In this document: piece by piece, positions 45,685 through 55,988 of the stretch
Layout of the letters: each line of letters opens with the position of its first letter
Numbering within the stretch: position 1 is the first letter of the stretch
Notes under the pieces: model-generated
Told to the model about the DNA's origin: nothing
What the model saw: only the letters and a program-made list of their open reading frames with translations
The model's database searches: none
From: Candidatus Saccharimonadota bacterium
Lineage (GTDB): Bacteria > Patescibacteriota > Saccharimonadia > Saccharimonadales > UBA4665
Reading direction: 5' to 3'
NCBI GenBank assembly: GCA_027459325.1
Contig: DAIDIO010000003.1
Coordinates: 26,697 to 90,696, forward strand
DNA length: 64,000 nucleotides
Program-made: the position numbers and the translations under genes

Positions 45685-45915
45685 CTAGTCTAACTTACTG
45701 CCTGCTTCTCGAATATGTTGTATGTGCTGGTCCAATGTTATTTCATTACGCCCATTAACTAAATAAGCTGTTAAGTTACCTGCTGCTTTTATGGCTAAGC
45801 TTGTCGCTACGCTAACGGCTAAAATTGCCACTTCAGCCATATCTTTCTTTATTTCATCAGAAGTCTTAGGCGGTCGTTCTGCTTTCATCTGTTCCCTAAA
45901 GTATGAGGATAGCAT
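45685..45915 (-). CDS. Hypothetical protein, 76 aa, inserted between rpsG and fusA
   Basis: Not recognised. A basic N-terminus (YFREQMKAERPPKTSDEIKK) precedes a hydrophobic stretch (AEVAILAVSVATSLAIKAAG) that could be one membrane helix or a buried helix. It starts 2 bases after the rpsG stop and is certainly cotranscribed with it; fusA follows after about 78 bases. rpsG-fusA adjacency is one of the most conserved in bacteria. Confidence 0.65.
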   Translation of the reverse strand: MLSSYFREQMKAERPPKTSDEIKKDMAEVAILAVSVATSLAIKAAGNLTAYLVNGRNEITLDQHIQHIREAGSKLD

Positions 45916-45917
45916 TA

Positions 45918-46397
45918 TTAACCCCTTGCGAAGTGAGCGAAGGCTCGGTTAGCTTCAGCCATCTTATGGGTGTCTTCACGCTTTTTGACTGCTGAGCCTT
46001 GATTGTTATATGCGTCAACTAATTCTGCTGCAATACGATCCCGCATGCTCATACCTTTTCTTGATCTGGCGGCAGCTACAAACCACATGGTTGTTAAGTG
46101 ATTTTGTCGTTGGCCTTTTACTTCAAAAGGTATTTGGTAGTTAGCACCACCTACGCGTCGGCTTCTGGTTTCTAAATGCGGTTGGATGTTTTTAAACGCC
46201 TGTTCAAAAACTTCCAGTGGATTATCTACTTTCAGCTTTTTGGCCGCTGCTTCCATGCCGCCGTAAACCAAACCCTCGGCGACCTGCTTTTTACCGTTAA
46301 GCATTACTCTGTTAATTAGGCGCTGAACTTGTACGCTGTTATACAATCGATCAGCCGGAACATCTCTAACAAGTGATTTAGTCTTCTTTCTTGGCAT
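45918..46397 (-). CDS. rpsG: 30S ribosomal protein S7
   Basis: 159 aa. It has MPRKKTKSLVRDVPADRLYN, LINRVMLNGKKQVAEGLVYG and RRVGGANYQIPFEVKGQRQN, with a C-terminus MAEANRAFAHFARG. It organises the 30S head. It is 5 bases from rpsL. Confidence 0.98.
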   Translation of the reverse strand: MPRKKTKSLVRDVPADRLYNSVQVQRLINRVMLNGKKQVAEGLVYGGMEAAAKKLKVDNPLEVFEQAFKNIQPHLETRSRRVGGANYQIPFEVKGQRQNHLTTMWFVAAARSRKGMSMRDRIAAELVDAYNNQGSAVKKREDTHKMAEANRAFAHFARG

Positions 46398-46402
46398 AGT
46401 TA

Positions 46403-46810
46403 CTAACCTTTCTTAGTACCGTACTTGGAACGGCCCTGCTTACGGTCATTAACACCTTGAAGGTCAAGGCTGCCACGAACTATATGATACCTAACACCTG
46501 GCAGGTCTTTGACACGACCACCACGGACTAAGACTACAGCGTGCTCCTGAAGATTATGCCCTTCGCCACCGATATAGGCCCAAACTTCCTGACCGTTACT
46601 AAGGCGGACGCGAGCCACCTTGCGAAGTGCTGAGTTAGGCTTTTTAGGTGTTTTGGTCGTAACCTTCACACAAACACCGCGCTTAAAAGGGGCTGGTTTT
46701 TCGTAACTTCTGGTTTTTAGGTTATTAGTAACCTTGAGCATAGCCGGCGATTTGCTTTTGCCGGTCACTCTAGTCCTAGGCTTGCGCACTAGCTGATTAA
46801 TTGTTGGCAT
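46403..46810 (-). CDS. rpsL: 30S ribosomal protein S12
   Basis: 135 aa. It begins [20 protein letters not shown] and has [20 protein letters not shown] and [20 protein letters not shown]. The streptomycin-relevant lysine in KKPNS is present, as in sensitive bacteria. Shine-Dalgarno AAGGAG. It heads the str operon. Confidence 0.98.
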   Translation of the reverse strand: MPTINQLVRKPRTRVTGKSKSPAMLKVTNNLKTRSYEKPAPFKRGVCVKVTTKTPKKPNSALRKVARVRLSNGQEVWAYIGGEGHNLQEHAVVLVRGGRVKDLPGVRYHIVRGSLDLQGVNDRKQGRSKYGTKKG

Positions 46811-46919
46811 TATTCTCCTTGTCTAGCCTAATCTACCGCTTCTTAGAAAGAATGCCATCCTTCTAGGCTCGGATTAGACCTTTAAATTAAGTAGGTTAAT
46901 AAATTTCTACTAGAAAATT

Positions 46920-46948
46920 ATTGTAACAGATGCGGGGTCAGGTTTCAA
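46920..46948 (-). promoter_or_regulatory. Promoter of the str operon (rpsL)
   Basis: TTGAAA (46943-46948) and TACAAT (46920-46925) on the minus strand, 17-base spacer, leader of about 100 nt. The rest of the 46811-47064 gap holds an imperfect stem at about 47018-47050 after rpoC, with no T-tract. Confidence 0.75.
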
Positions 46949-47064
46949 TAGTCTTATGTAGCTCCGTATTTAGCTCCGAGCGTACCGCATTAATGCTATT
47001 AAAGTTGAAGACCTAGGAGGCTAGTAAAAGCAGCTCACTTTAACTAGCCTAGTTTAACCGGTTA

Positions 47065-50000
47065 CTAAAGTCTGTCGCCGATTAATTCTTCATTTTCGTT
47101 TAGCTCTTCTGGTTGTTCGCTAATCGCGCCAGTTCCGACTGGAATCTTTCGGCCCAGGATTACGTTTTCCTTTAGACCGTATAGCTTGTCGACTTTACCG
47201 CTGGTGGCCGCAGCAATTAGAACACGGGTGGTGTCCTGGAAAGAAGCGGCGCTTAAGAAGGAATCGGTGCTAAGGGACGCCTTGGTTATACCAAGTAGCA
47301 GCTGGTTGTATTTAGCTGGGTTCTTCTTATTGGCAACCAATTGTTCATTGGCTTCAACTACTGCAAGCTTACTTACGATGTCACCGGTAACAAATTCGCT
47401 GTCACCAGCTTCTTCAATTTGTACACGGCTGAACATTTGCCTGACGATGATCTCAAGGTGTTTATCGGCAACCGTTTGACCCTGGCCTGCAAATATCTTC
47501 AGGATTTCGTTCATGATGTAGCGCTGGGTAGCTTCTACACCCTGAAGCTGCATTAATTCATGAAGATTGATAGAGCCGTTAGTAAGTCTTTGACCACTGA
47601 TTACTTTATCGCCATCGCTGATCATTAACTGTTTAAAGCCTGGTATTTCGTACCGAACTACGCTCTGCTTGGTTGGCGTAATGATGACAGCCGTCTTAGT
47701 AATCTGGACCTTACCGGCCATAGGAGCAATTAATGGCTCGGAGGCATCTTCTAGGGCGGCTACGACATCGCCGGCTACCACTTCAGTACCGGTCTTAATA
47801 TTCGACTTTCGCTCGCCCAGTTTAAGCTCTACTTTTTCGTTATCATCGGCAGTTACTTGAACTACGTAATGATCACCATCTTCCCAGGTATTAACCGTGC
47901 CGGATATTGCAGTTAGGTAGGCCTGTCCCTTAGGAGTACGGACTTCAAACAACTCTTCTACACGACTAAGGCCCTGGGCTGAAGCATCGGCAGCCACACC
48001 ACCCGAACGGTGCTTAGAGTCAAGACTTAGCTGAGTGCCTAGCTCGCCAATACTTTGGGCGGCAATCACTCCTACCGGATGGTGGTCGACGACTAATTCA
48101 CCGGTCGCTGGATCGATGCCGTAAGACTTCGAGGAAACGCCGTGAACATTAGTAGAAGATAAAGCGCTCATTATTTTAACGTTGTCTAGGTTCTTGTCTT
48201 CGTCAATCTTGGCAGCAATATCTGCGCTGATGAGTTTGCCCTTCTTAACGTATCCACCAATGTTTTCAGCCGCATAACGTCCTTCCAAACGTGAAGCGTA
48301 AGATACACCAATATATTCAGCGTCAGCGCGCTGCATTGCAAAACCAGGATCCTCAGTTTCGTCTTCAAGCGTGAACACGTCTTGAGAGACGTCTACTAAG
48401 CGTCTGGTTAGGTATCCGGCATCGGCCGTCTTAAGGGCTATGTCTATTAGAGCTTTTCGTGCACCACGGGTACCAGTAAAGTATTCCATTGGCGACAAAC
48501 CGCTCATGTAGCCTGACTTAACCGGCAATTCAATGACATTACCACCTGCGTCCTGGAGGACGCCTAACATACCGACGGTGTTTTTCAGCTGGGATACATT
48601 ACCACGGGCTCCGGAGTTAATAGCTATAGCCATTGAGGAATCCTGACCCACCATTTGCTCACTAAGCATTTCCTGTACACGGTTCTCAACTCTCGACCAG
48701 TTGTCGACAGTTAAACGATGACGTTCGTCGTTAGTAATGAACCCTTCTTCAAATTGGTCGGCAATAGCAACCGAACGCTCTTCGCCTTCTTCAAGGACTC
48801 CATCCATACCTTTAATTGGCTCAAAGTCACCCATGCCCATACTTAAGCCGGATAACGTAGCGTAGTAGAAACCTAAGTCCTTAAGATCATCGGCTATTTC
48901 GCTAGTCTTTTCTTGGCCATAAGTTGCATAAACCAGCGCCATGACTTTCTGTAAACGTTTCTTAGTCATAGTTTCATCTTGGAATGGAAAATCTTCAGGG
49001 AACAATTCATTAAACAAAATACGGCCTAATGTAGTCTCTCGTTTTTCGTTTCTAAAAGGCAGATTCACATAGGACTGCAACTTAACAACACCGTTATCTA
49101 GCGCCATTAAGGCCTCTTCCAGGCTGGAGAATGATGGGGTTTTGCTGCCCTTCTTAACTTTTTCGTAAGTTAAATAGTAACAACCAAGCACAATATCTTG
49201 CTCGATATGCAATATCGGTGATCCATCGGCTGGCTTAAGCAGGTTCTTGTTGGCGGCCATAATGTCCCGGGCTTCGGCTTGGGCTTTATCGCTGAGCGGC
49301 AAATGTACAGCCATCTGATCGCCGTCAAAGTCGGCATTGAAACCTTTACAAACCAACGGATGCAATTGGATAGCCCGTCCTTCGATTAAAACAGGTTGAA
49401 AGGCCTGGATACTTAGGCGGTGCAACGACGGAGCACGGTTTAGCAGAACATACTTGCCCTTAATTACCTCGTCAAGTGCATCCCAAACAACTGTTTCACC
49501 CATTTCTATCAATCTTGAAGCGCTGCGGATATTATGAGCTTGTTCACGGGCGATGAGTTCACCAATAACAAATGGCTTAAATAGTTCTAGCGCCATCATC
49601 TTAGGTAAACCACACTGGTAAATCTTTAGCTCTGGGCCGGCAACAATTACAGAACGTCCGGAATAGTCAACACGCTTACCGAGCAAGTTCTGACGGAAAC
49701 GACCTTGTTTACCTTTAAGCATGTCGCTTAGGGACTTAAGCCTTCGTCGTTGTCCGGTGGCCGCTACTGCCCGTCCTGAGCGAGCAGAGTTGTTGTCTAT
49801 TAATGCGTCAACCGCTTCCTGAAGCATGCGTTGCTCGTTGCGTCTAATTACTTCGGGGGCATTTAAGTCTATTAGCTTCTTAAGACGATTATTGCGGTTT
49901 ATGACACGGCGGTACAGGTCATTTAAGTCACTAGTTGCAAAACGTCCACCAGTCAATTGAACCATCGGTCGAAGATCTGGAGGGATAACTGGCAATACAC

Positions 50001-50898
50001 TGATGCACATACTGCTAGGCTTAATTCCGGCTCTGTCCATGCTTTCCAGCAGCCTTAGCCGCTTCATGATTTTCTTGCGTCGTTGTCCTTTAGCGTCTTC
50101 GGCTTCTTTATTTAAGTCGGCAATTAGATCTTTTAGATCGATCTCTGTAAGAAGATCCCGAAGAGCCGCACCACCCATACCAACAGTAATTAAACTACGA
50201 AGGTCATCAGGTAAGTTACGATAGTCGGTTTCGTTAATTAAACTAAGTCTTTCCAGACTGCTGATTTGTGCTTTGAATGTTTCGTACTCACTAGTTAGCT
50301 GCTCTAATTCCTCAGCTTGCTTAACTGACAGCTCTTGTACGCTAAATCCCGAATCCTTGGCCTCGTTTTCATAACGAAGATTAATGGCTTCCTGAGCCGC
50401 CAAATATTCAGCTTCTTTATCCTTAGCTAGTTGGTCACGCTTTTCAGTATTAACACTTTTAATGATGTAGCTGGCAAAATAGGCAACCCGCTCCAGATTT
50501 TTAACAGTTAAACCGAGTAGTAATCCCATGGCACTGGGTGTGCCACGCAAAAACCAGATGTGCGAAACTGGAACAGCTAGGGATATGTGTCCCATTCGCT
50601 CGCGGCGGACGATACTTTTAGTTACCAGTTCGCCATTTTTATCGACGGCCGCTTCCCGGCTTCTTACGCCCTTATATTTAGCATCATGCGGATTAATATC
50701 CTTAACCGGGCCAAATATCCTTTCGCAGAATAAACCGTCTCGTTCAGGTTTTTGGGTACGGTAGTTAATAGTTTCCGGCTTGGTTACCTCGCCGTAACTC
50801 CAGTCGAGTATGTCGTCCGGACTGGCAACTGCTAACCTAACTGCGTCAAAGTCAGCTATATCTGTGCCGGTACCAGCATATCTTTGTGATGGTGTCAT
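47065..50898 (-). CDS. rpoC: RNA polymerase beta-prime subunit lacking both zinc sites
   Basis: 1277 aa. The catalytic [14 protein letters not shown] is at 521-534. The N-terminal zinc ribbon is not formed: after [11 protein letters not shown] the sequence [20 protein letters not shown] (69-88) has none of the four cysteines. The second zinc site is also lost: [17 protein letters not shown] (911-927) has Ser where E. coli has Cys. The trigger loop [14 protein letters not shown] differs strongly from the usual GTQLTMRTFH but keeps the His. It is 1 base after rpoB. Confidence 0.98.
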   Translation of the reverse strand: MTPSQRYAGTGTDIADFDAVRLAVASPDDILDWSYGEVTKPETINYRTQKPERDGLFCERIFGPVKDINPHDAKYKGVRSREAAVDKNGELVTKSIVRRERMGHISLAVPVSHIWFLRGTPSAMGLLLGLTVKNLERVAYFASYIIKSVNTEKRDQLAKDKEAEYLAAQEAINLRYENEAKDSGFSVQELSVKQAEELEQLTSEYETFKAQISSLERLSLINETDYRNLPDDLRSLITVGMGGAALRDLLTEIDLKDLIADLNKEAEDAKGQRRKKIMKRLRLLESMDRAGIKPSSMCISVLPVIPPDLRPMVQLTGGRFATSDLNDLYRRVINRNNRLKKLIDLNAPEVIRRNEQRMLQEAVDALIDNNSARSGRAVAATGQRRRLKSLSDMLKGKQGRFRQNLLGKRVDYSGRSVIVAGPELKIYQCGLPKMMALELFKPFVIGELIAREQAHNIRSASRLIEMGETVVWDALDEVIKGKYVLLNRAPSLHRLSIQAFQPVLIEGRAIQLHPLVCKGFNADFDGDQMAVHLPLSDKAQAEARDIMAANKNLLKPADGSPILHIEQDIVLGCYYLTYEKVKKGSKTPSFSSLEEALMALDNGVVKLQSYVNLPFRNEKRETTLGRILFNELFPEDFPFQDETMTKKRLQKVMALVYATYGQEKTSEIADDLKDLGFYYATLSGLSMGMGDFEPIKGMDGVLEEGEERSVAIADQFEEGFITNDERHRLTVDNWSRVENRVQEMLSEQMVGQDSSMAIAINSGARGNVSQLKNTVGMLGVLQDAGGNVIELPVKSGYMSGLSPMEYFTGTRGARKALIDIALKTADAGYLTRRLVDVSQDVFTLEDETEDPGFAMQRADAEYIGVSYASRLEGRYAAENIGGYVKKGKLISADIAAKIDEDKNLDNVKIMSALSSTNVHGVSSKSYGIDPATGELVVDHHPVGVIAAQSIGELGTQLSLDSKHRSGGVAADASAQGLSRVEELFEVRTPKGQAYLTAISGTVNTWEDGDHYVVQVTADDNEKVELKLGERKSNIKTGTEVVAGDVVAALEDASEPLIAPMAGKVQITKTAVIITPTKQSVVRYEIPGFKQLMISDGDKVISGQRLTNGSINLHELMQLQGVEATQRYIMNEILKIFAGQGQTVADKHLEIIVRQMFSRVQIEEAGDSEFVTGDIVSKLAVVEANEQLVANKKNPAKYNQLLLGITKASLSTDSFLSAASFQDTTRVLIAAATSGKVDKLYGLKENVILGRKIPVGTGAISEQPEELNENEELIGDRL

Positions 50899-50899
50899 A

Positions 50900-53800
50900 T
50901 TAGACCTCCTTATCTTCAGTTAGGTTGTCATTTTCTTCTTCGCTCGCAACTAACACGGGGCTCTCTTCACTTTCAATGTCGTCGGATATATCCGCGAATT
51001 CCTCACTCATCAGAGCCTCCTCGGTAACATCTAAAGGTGAAATGGCGGCTTCCGGAACCTCTAATTCTGCCGGGTGAGTTGCCTCTTCATGAATATTGGT
51101 AGCCAGTACTTCTTCGGCATCAACTACCGTGTCGGAATGTACCAGATCAACTTTAAGACCTAAGCCTTGGAGTTCTTTGACAAGGACGTTAAAGCTTTCT
51201 GGAACTTTAGGTCCAACAATCGGGGTTCGCTTAATGATCGACTCATAGGCCTTGCTTCGGCCGTAAACGTCGTCTGACTTGATAGTAAGCATTTCCTGCA
51301 ACGTATTGGCTGAACCATAGGCTTCCAGAGCCCAAACTTCCATCTCGCCAAAGCGCTGACCACCGTTTTGGGCTTTACCGCCTAGGGGCTGCTGAGTAAC
51401 CATTGTGTAAGGTCCGGTCGATCGCGCATGAATCTTATCCGCTACCATATGGTTTAGCTTAATCATATACATTGAACCAACGGTCGTCCGTTCATGGAAT
51501 GCTTCGCCGGTTCGGCCATCGTATAGTTGCTGCTTGCCATCGTCAGGTAACCCTGCCTCTTTAAGCAGTTCAGCAATCTTCTCAACTGGGACACCGTTAA
51601 AGGATGGACTGGAAACTTTCATGCCAAGAGCCCGGGCAGCCATGCCTAAGTGAGTTTCAAACAGCTGGCCGATGTTCATACGGGAAGGCACGCCGAGTGG
51701 GTTAAGTAAAATATCAATTGGTGTACCGTCTTCCATAAACGGCATGTCTTCAACTGGCAGGATACGGGCAATTACGCCCTTGTTACCGTGACGACCACCA
51801 AGCTTATCGCCAACGGCAATCTTGCGCATTTGGGCAACAAAAACTTGGATTTGCATGATGACGCCCGCCTTAAGTTCATGGCCATTTTCTCTAGAGAAAA
51901 TCTTTACGCCAACAACCTTACCATGCTTACCGTTACTCATGCGTTGTGAAGTGTCACGAACTTCTTTAGCTTTTTCGCCAAAGATAGCCCTTAGTAGTCG
52001 TTCCTCTGAGCTCAGCTCCTGTTCACCTTTTGGTGTAATTTTACCGACTAAGATATCACCAGGATGAACTTCGGCACCAATTCGTACTATGCCGTTTTCA
52101 TCCAAATGACGCAGTGTCTCTTCTGAAACATTAGGTATATCGGCAGTGACAATCTCAGGGCCCAATTTGGTTTCACGGACTTCAATCATAAAGTCGACAA
52201 TGTGCACTGAAGTGAGGGTGTCGTCTTCAACTAATTTACGGCTGATGATGATGGCATCTTCGAAGTTGTAACCAGCCCATGGCATGAAGGCGGTAATCAG
52301 GTCTTTACCGAGCGCCAGCTCACCATTTTGGATGCTCATACCTTCAATTAGGGTGTCGCCTTTTTTAACCTTGTCACCACTGCTTACTACAACACGTTGG
52401 TTAATTGATGTACCCTCGTTGCTTCTGACAAACCGCTGCGGTTCATAGGTTACTTTAGTTCCGTCATTGTACTTAACAACGACTGCTTGTGCGGTAGCAG
52501 ACATGACTTCGCCGCCATCTTCAGCCAAGATTAGCTGGCCGGTATTGCGAGCGGCATCAGCTTCCAGGCCGGTGCCAACAATTGGACTCTTCGGATGAAT
52601 CAACGGCACAGCTTGCCGCTGCTGGTTACTACCCATAAGACTTCTGTAAACGTAGTTTTTCTCAATAAATGGAATCAAACCGGCGCTGGAGCCAATAATC
52701 TGGTTACGGGCAGCATCAACATGAGTAACCTCATCGCTGTCTACTTCACCAGGCCGCAAATATATACGGGCACTGACTCGCTCGTCAATAAAATAGCCAT
52801 TTTCATCAGTCTGACTACCACCACCTGCTATAATTGCTGACTCTTCTTCGTATGCATCAAGATAAACAATTTCTTTTGTAACTTGAGGTTTAATCCGCCA
52901 GGTTACTTTAGACGTAACTTTAGCCAGTTTAGAGGCATCGGCTGCCGTTATCTTTTTGCCTTTAGCAACAATTGTTTTACCTTTTTCATCGTTTAAGTCT
53001 TCACCGGCAATGTGGCCGGTAATGTCTTTAGCCGGTAAAGCTCTCAGTACTTTACGATAAGGCGTTTCAATAAAGCCGTAGTCATTAACGCGGGCAAAGT
53101 TAGCAAGGTTTAAAACGAGTCCAATATTGGCGCCTTCTGGGGTTTCAACGGCGCAGATTCGGCCGTAGTGAGTAGCGTGGGCATCACGGACTTCAAAACC
53201 GGCTCGTTCCCTCGACAAACCACCTGGGCCCATAGAACTTAGGCGGCGCTTGTGGGCAAGCTCGCTTAGCGGGTTAATCTGATCCATAAACTGAGACAGC
53301 TGTGAGCTAGCAAAGAATTCCCTGACAGCAGCCACTACTGGACGGGCATTAATGAGCTGACCGGGGGCAACCGTCTCTATGTCGCTCATGCTCATGCGGT
53401 CCTTCGTATTGCGCTCCATTCGAAGCAGACCAATCCTGAACTGTCGCTGAACAAGTTCGCCGACTAGCTTAACGCGACGATTAGCTAGCGAGTCGATGTC
53501 GTCAGCTGGTTCTTGGGTATTATTGAGACGAATAATTTCAGCTACGATAGCTTCAATGTCTTCCAATCTCATTACCCTATTTTCTAGCGTATTAGGGATA
53601 TCAAGATTAAGGCGCTTATTAATTTTGTAGCGACCGACTCGTGAGAAGTCGAAGCGCTTGTAGTTGTAAAACATGTTCTCGATAAGCGAACGGGCGTTAT
53701 CGACGGTTGCCAGATCTCCTGGACGCAGTCTTCTATAAACTTCAATCAGCGCATCGTTCTGACCTTTGGTTGGGTCTTTATCCAGAGTGGCTTGAATATA

Positions 53801-54451
53801 GCTGATACGGCCACTATCAACGTGTTTGAATGTTTCCTGCATGCGGCTTTCGCTTACACCTAAGGCTCGCAGGAGCGTTGTTACAGCAATCTTTCGTTTA
53901 CGGTCGATCTTAACGAAGATGGCGCCATTGGCGGCGGTTTCAAACTCTAGCCACGCACCACGGCCAGGTATAACTTTGGCTCCATATAAATTCGATGAAC
54001 CATGGGCATCGGCAGTGAAGAAAACACCGGCTGAACGTATTAGCTGAGAAACAACCACCCGCTCGGCACCGTTTATTACAAACGTACCGCGCTTTGTCAT
54101 CCACGGGTAATCACCTAAGTAGATCTCGGTTTCTTTAACTTCTCCAGTAACTTTATTAGTTAGTTCGACATTAGCCATTAGCGGCGCTTCGAAACTTACA
54201 TTATTTTCACGGGCTTGTGCTTCGGTTAATTTAGGATCTCCGAAGTGATAATCCTTAAAGCTGAGTGATAACTTTCCACCGGTATAGTCATCGATCGGGC
54301 TTATTTCAGCTAGTAATTCACCTAGTCCCTCTTCTACAAACCACTGGAATGAGCGGTTCTGATGGTCGACTAAATTTGGTAAATTGATGGCGTCAGTATC
54401 ATCCTGGCTGTTCAATGATACTCGTTTTGGCGTAGTGGCAGTCTTTGGCAT
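50900..54451 (-). CDS. rpoB: RNA polymerase beta subunit
   Basis: 1183 aa. The rifampicin pocket SSQLSQFMDQINPLSELAHK keeps the residues equivalent to E. coli D516, H526 and S531, with Ile at the N518 position. C-terminal GGKAQNGGQRFGEMEVWALE and AYGSANTLQEMLTIKSDD are intact, followed by an acidic tail of about 80 residues. It is the first gene of rpoBC, with a leader of about 200 nt. Confidence 0.99.
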   Translation of the reverse strand: MPKTATTPKRVSLNSQDDTDAINLPNLVDHQNRSFQWFVEEGLGELLAEISPIDDYTGGKLSLSFKDYHFGDPKLTEAQARENNVSFEAPLMANVELTNKVTGEVKETEIYLGDYPWMTKRGTFVINGAERVVVSQLIRSAGVFFTADAHGSSNLYGAKVIPGRGAWLEFETAANGAIFVKIDRKRKIAVTTLLRALGVSESRMQETFKHVDSGRISYIQATLDKDPTKGQNDALIEVYRRLRPGDLATVDNARSLIENMFYNYKRFDFSRVGRYKINKRLNLDIPNTLENRVMRLEDIEAIVAEIIRLNNTQEPADDIDSLANRRVKLVGELVQRQFRIGLLRMERNTKDRMSMSDIETVAPGQLINARPVVAAVREFFASSQLSQFMDQINPLSELAHKRRLSSMGPGGLSRERAGFEVRDAHATHYGRICAVETPEGANIGLVLNLANFARVNDYGFIETPYRKVLRALPAKDITGHIAGEDLNDEKGKTIVAKGKKITAADASKLAKVTSKVTWRIKPQVTKEIVYLDAYEEESAIIAGGGSQTDENGYFIDERVSARIYLRPGEVDSDEVTHVDAARNQIIGSSAGLIPFIEKNYVYRSLMGSNQQRQAVPLIHPKSPIVGTGLEADAARNTGQLILAEDGGEVMSATAQAVVVKYNDGTKVTYEPQRFVRSNEGTSINQRVVVSSGDKVKKGDTLIEGMSIQNGELALGKDLITAFMPWAGYNFEDAIIISRKLVEDDTLTSVHIVDFMIEVRETKLGPEIVTADIPNVSEETLRHLDENGIVRIGAEVHPGDILVGKITPKGEQELSSEERLLRAIFGEKAKEVRDTSQRMSNGKHGKVVGVKIFSRENGHELKAGVIMQIQVFVAQMRKIAVGDKLGGRHGNKGVIARILPVEDMPFMEDGTPIDILLNPLGVPSRMNIGQLFETHLGMAARALGMKVSSPSFNGVPVEKIAELLKEAGLPDDGKQQLYDGRTGEAFHERTTVGSMYMIKLNHMVADKIHARSTGPYTMVTQQPLGGKAQNGGQRFGEMEVWALEAYGSANTLQEMLTIKSDDVYGRSKAYESIIKRTPIVGPKVPESFNVLVKELQGLGLKVDLVHSDTVVDAEEVLATNIHEEATHPAELEVPEAAISPLDVTEEALMSEEFADISDDIESEESPVLVASEEENDNLTEDKEV

Positions 54452-54656
54452 ACTAAAACAAATTCCCCCTTGTTTCTTAGCATTAATAATAGTTGTTTTT
54501 GATAAATTAAATATTGCCCATTTATCGGTTAAACATTGGCTTTATTTTTATATATTTTGGTTTATTTTTGGAACTTTGGCCGAAGATCCTAAGAAGGGAG
54601 AAATGCGCATTATAAAAGTTACAGCTTCCCTAGCTTACACTACTTCTTAAATATAC

Positions 54657-54684
54657 ATTATATACGCCTTGATGACGTTGTCAA
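54657..54684 (-). promoter_or_regulatory. Consensus promoter of rpoBC
   Basis: TTGACA (54679-54684) and TATAAT (54657-54662), both perfect, on the minus strand with a 16-base spacer. It predicts a leader of about 200 nt before rpoB. The AT-rich leader has no gene. The usual upstream rplJ-rplL are not here. Confidence 0.85.
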
Positions 54685-54713
54685 TTTAAAATATGTTTTT
54701 AACAACTGTTTAG

Positions 54714-55325
54714 CTAACTTATTAACTGCCTATGATACTTGTTAATGATAAATTCTACCGGAAAAACTATATCCTTAGTTAGCGCTTGATCAAGAGTCAG
54801 CCATACCGGTTTTTCACCTTCATCAGCTTCTGTTACCTGCAGATCAACATTGTCTTTTAATTGGAGTAGATAGGCGTGCCAGCGGTGAGCATCAGCACCA
54901 CGGCTGCAGGAATCCCCGACTATATCCTCGGTTCCTATTAAATGAAAGTCTTGATCCTCGGCGCTTAGACCAACCTCTTCAAAAGTTTCGCGTCTAGTGG
55001 CCTCAAGTGGTTTTTCTCCCGTGTCGACATGCCCGGCCGGTACAGTCAAGGCAAATGGGTAAAGTAAACGTTCAAAAAACAGAAACTTTCCTTGCAGGTT
55101 ACGAATAAATACGCCGCCACTTTCATGCCAGTATTCGCCGTCCTTGGCCTCCCACCAGATTATCCCTGGATCAATGGCAATTGACCGTTCAAGTGTTTGT
55201 TTACAGTTGCTGCAGTAATAGAAAGACCGGCCGTTTTTAAAAACCCGCTTTACGCTTTCATTTAAACAATTAATGCAGTACTGATGGTACTGGTCATCTT
55301 TAGTCCAGTTAAAATCTAACTTCAT
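54714..55325 (-). CDS. Nudix hydrolase with N-terminal zinc ribbon
   Basis: 203 aa. The zinc ribbon has C17, C20, C38 and C41 (CINC, CSNC). The Nudix box runs from G98 to G119: GHVDTGEKPLEATRRETFEE then VG, matching G-x5-E-x7-RE-x2-EE-x-G. The arrangement resembles NudC/NADH-pyrophosphatase-like or ADP-ribose type enzymes, but specificity is not clear. It starts 8 bases after clpP and is probably under the same CIRCE control. It retains zinc ligands lost in the ribosomal proteins. Confidence 0.88.
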   Translation of the reverse strand: MKLDFNWTKDDQYHQYCINCLNESVKRVFKNGRSFYYCSNCKQTLERSIAIDPGIIWWEAKDGEYWHESGGVFIRNLQGKFLFFERLLYPFALTVPAGHVDTGEKPLEATRRETFEEVGLSAEDQDFHLIGTEDIVGDSCSRGADAHRWHAYLLQLKDNVDLQVTEADEGEKPVWLTLDQALTKDIVFPVEFIINKYHRQLIS

Positions 55326-55333
55326 TTTGGATA

Positions 55334-55939
55334 TTATAGTTTAGGCGGGTTATTTATGACATCGTCAACCAGGCCGTATTTTTTGGCTTCCGGTGCGGTC
55401 ATCCAGAAGTCCCTTTCCATGTCTTTATGGATTTTGTCAGCTGATTGTCCGGTATTTTTAGCCATAATGCCTTCAATTAGCTTCTTGACGCGCAACGCTT
55501 CACGTAGATCAATTTCCTGATCAGTAACCTTACCGCGGGTTCCTGATGAAGGCTGGTGAATCATAACAGTTGAGTTGGGTAATAAATAGCGCTTGCCTTT
55601 GGTGCCGCTGCTTAATAGAATTGCAGCAGCGCTAGCCTGAACACCAATTCCGACTGTTTGTACGTCATTGGTTATGTACTGCATCGTGTCGTAAATGGCC
55701 AAGGCGTCATAAACGCTGCCGCCGGGACTGTTTATGTAAAAGAAGATGTCTTTTTTGGCATCTTCGGCTTGCAGAAATAGTAGCTGCGCCACTATCAGAT
55801 TAGCTGTGGCTTCATTAACGTCATTACCTAAAAAGATAATCCGGTCCTTAAGCAAGCGACTGTAGATATCGTAGGCCCGCTCAAATCGGCCTTCGCTCTC
55901 AATCACAGTAGGTACTAAAACTTGATTTTTTATATTCAT
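55334..55939 (-). CDS. clpP: ATP-dependent Clp protease proteolytic subunit
   Basis: 201 aa from the ATG at 55939; the promoter position rules out the 12-residue longer frame. The catalytic triad is Ser103 (GVQASAAAI), His128 (MIHQPSSG) and Asp177 (ERDFWM). No propeptide is obvious. It forms the 14-mer protease with ClpX or ClpC, neither in the window. A CIRCE element and a promoter lie immediately upstream, and the transcript appears leaderless. Confidence 0.97.
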   Translation of the reverse strand: MNIKNQVLVPTVIESEGRFERAYDIYSRLLKDRIIFLGNDVNEATANLIVAQLLFLQAEDAKKDIFFYINSPGGSVYDALAIYDTMQYITNDVQTVGIGVQASAAAILLSSGTKGKRYLLPNSTVMIHQPSSGTRGKVTDQEIDLREALRVKKLIEGIMAKNTGQSADKIHKDMERDFWMTAPEAKKYGLVDDVINNPPKL

Positions 55940-55946
55940 ACAAACG

Positions 55947-55975
55947 ATTATATGCTGAGAGTTAGCACTCGTCAA
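55947..55975 (-). promoter_or_regulatory. clpP promoter, -35 inside CIRCE, leaderless
   Basis: TTGACG (55970-55975) and TATAAT (55947-55952) on the minus strand, 17-base spacer. The ATG is 7 bases after the -10, so the mRNA should start at or one base before the start codon. Confidence 0.8.
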
Positions 55976-55988
55976 GTGTGAGTGCTAA
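55962..55988. promoter_or_regulatory. CIRCE element (HrcA operator)
   Basis: TTAGCACTC-N9-GAGTGCTAA, a perfect match to the CIRCE consensus. It covers the clpP -35 box and the stop codon of the upstream gene, so HrcA binding would block clpP transcription. hrcA is not in the window. Confidence 0.95.

Noticed and set aside
47018..47050. AGGCTAGT/ACTAGCCT stem after rpoC as terminator
   Set aside because: No T-tract follows on the minus strand and the loop is long, so it is not called as a terminator.
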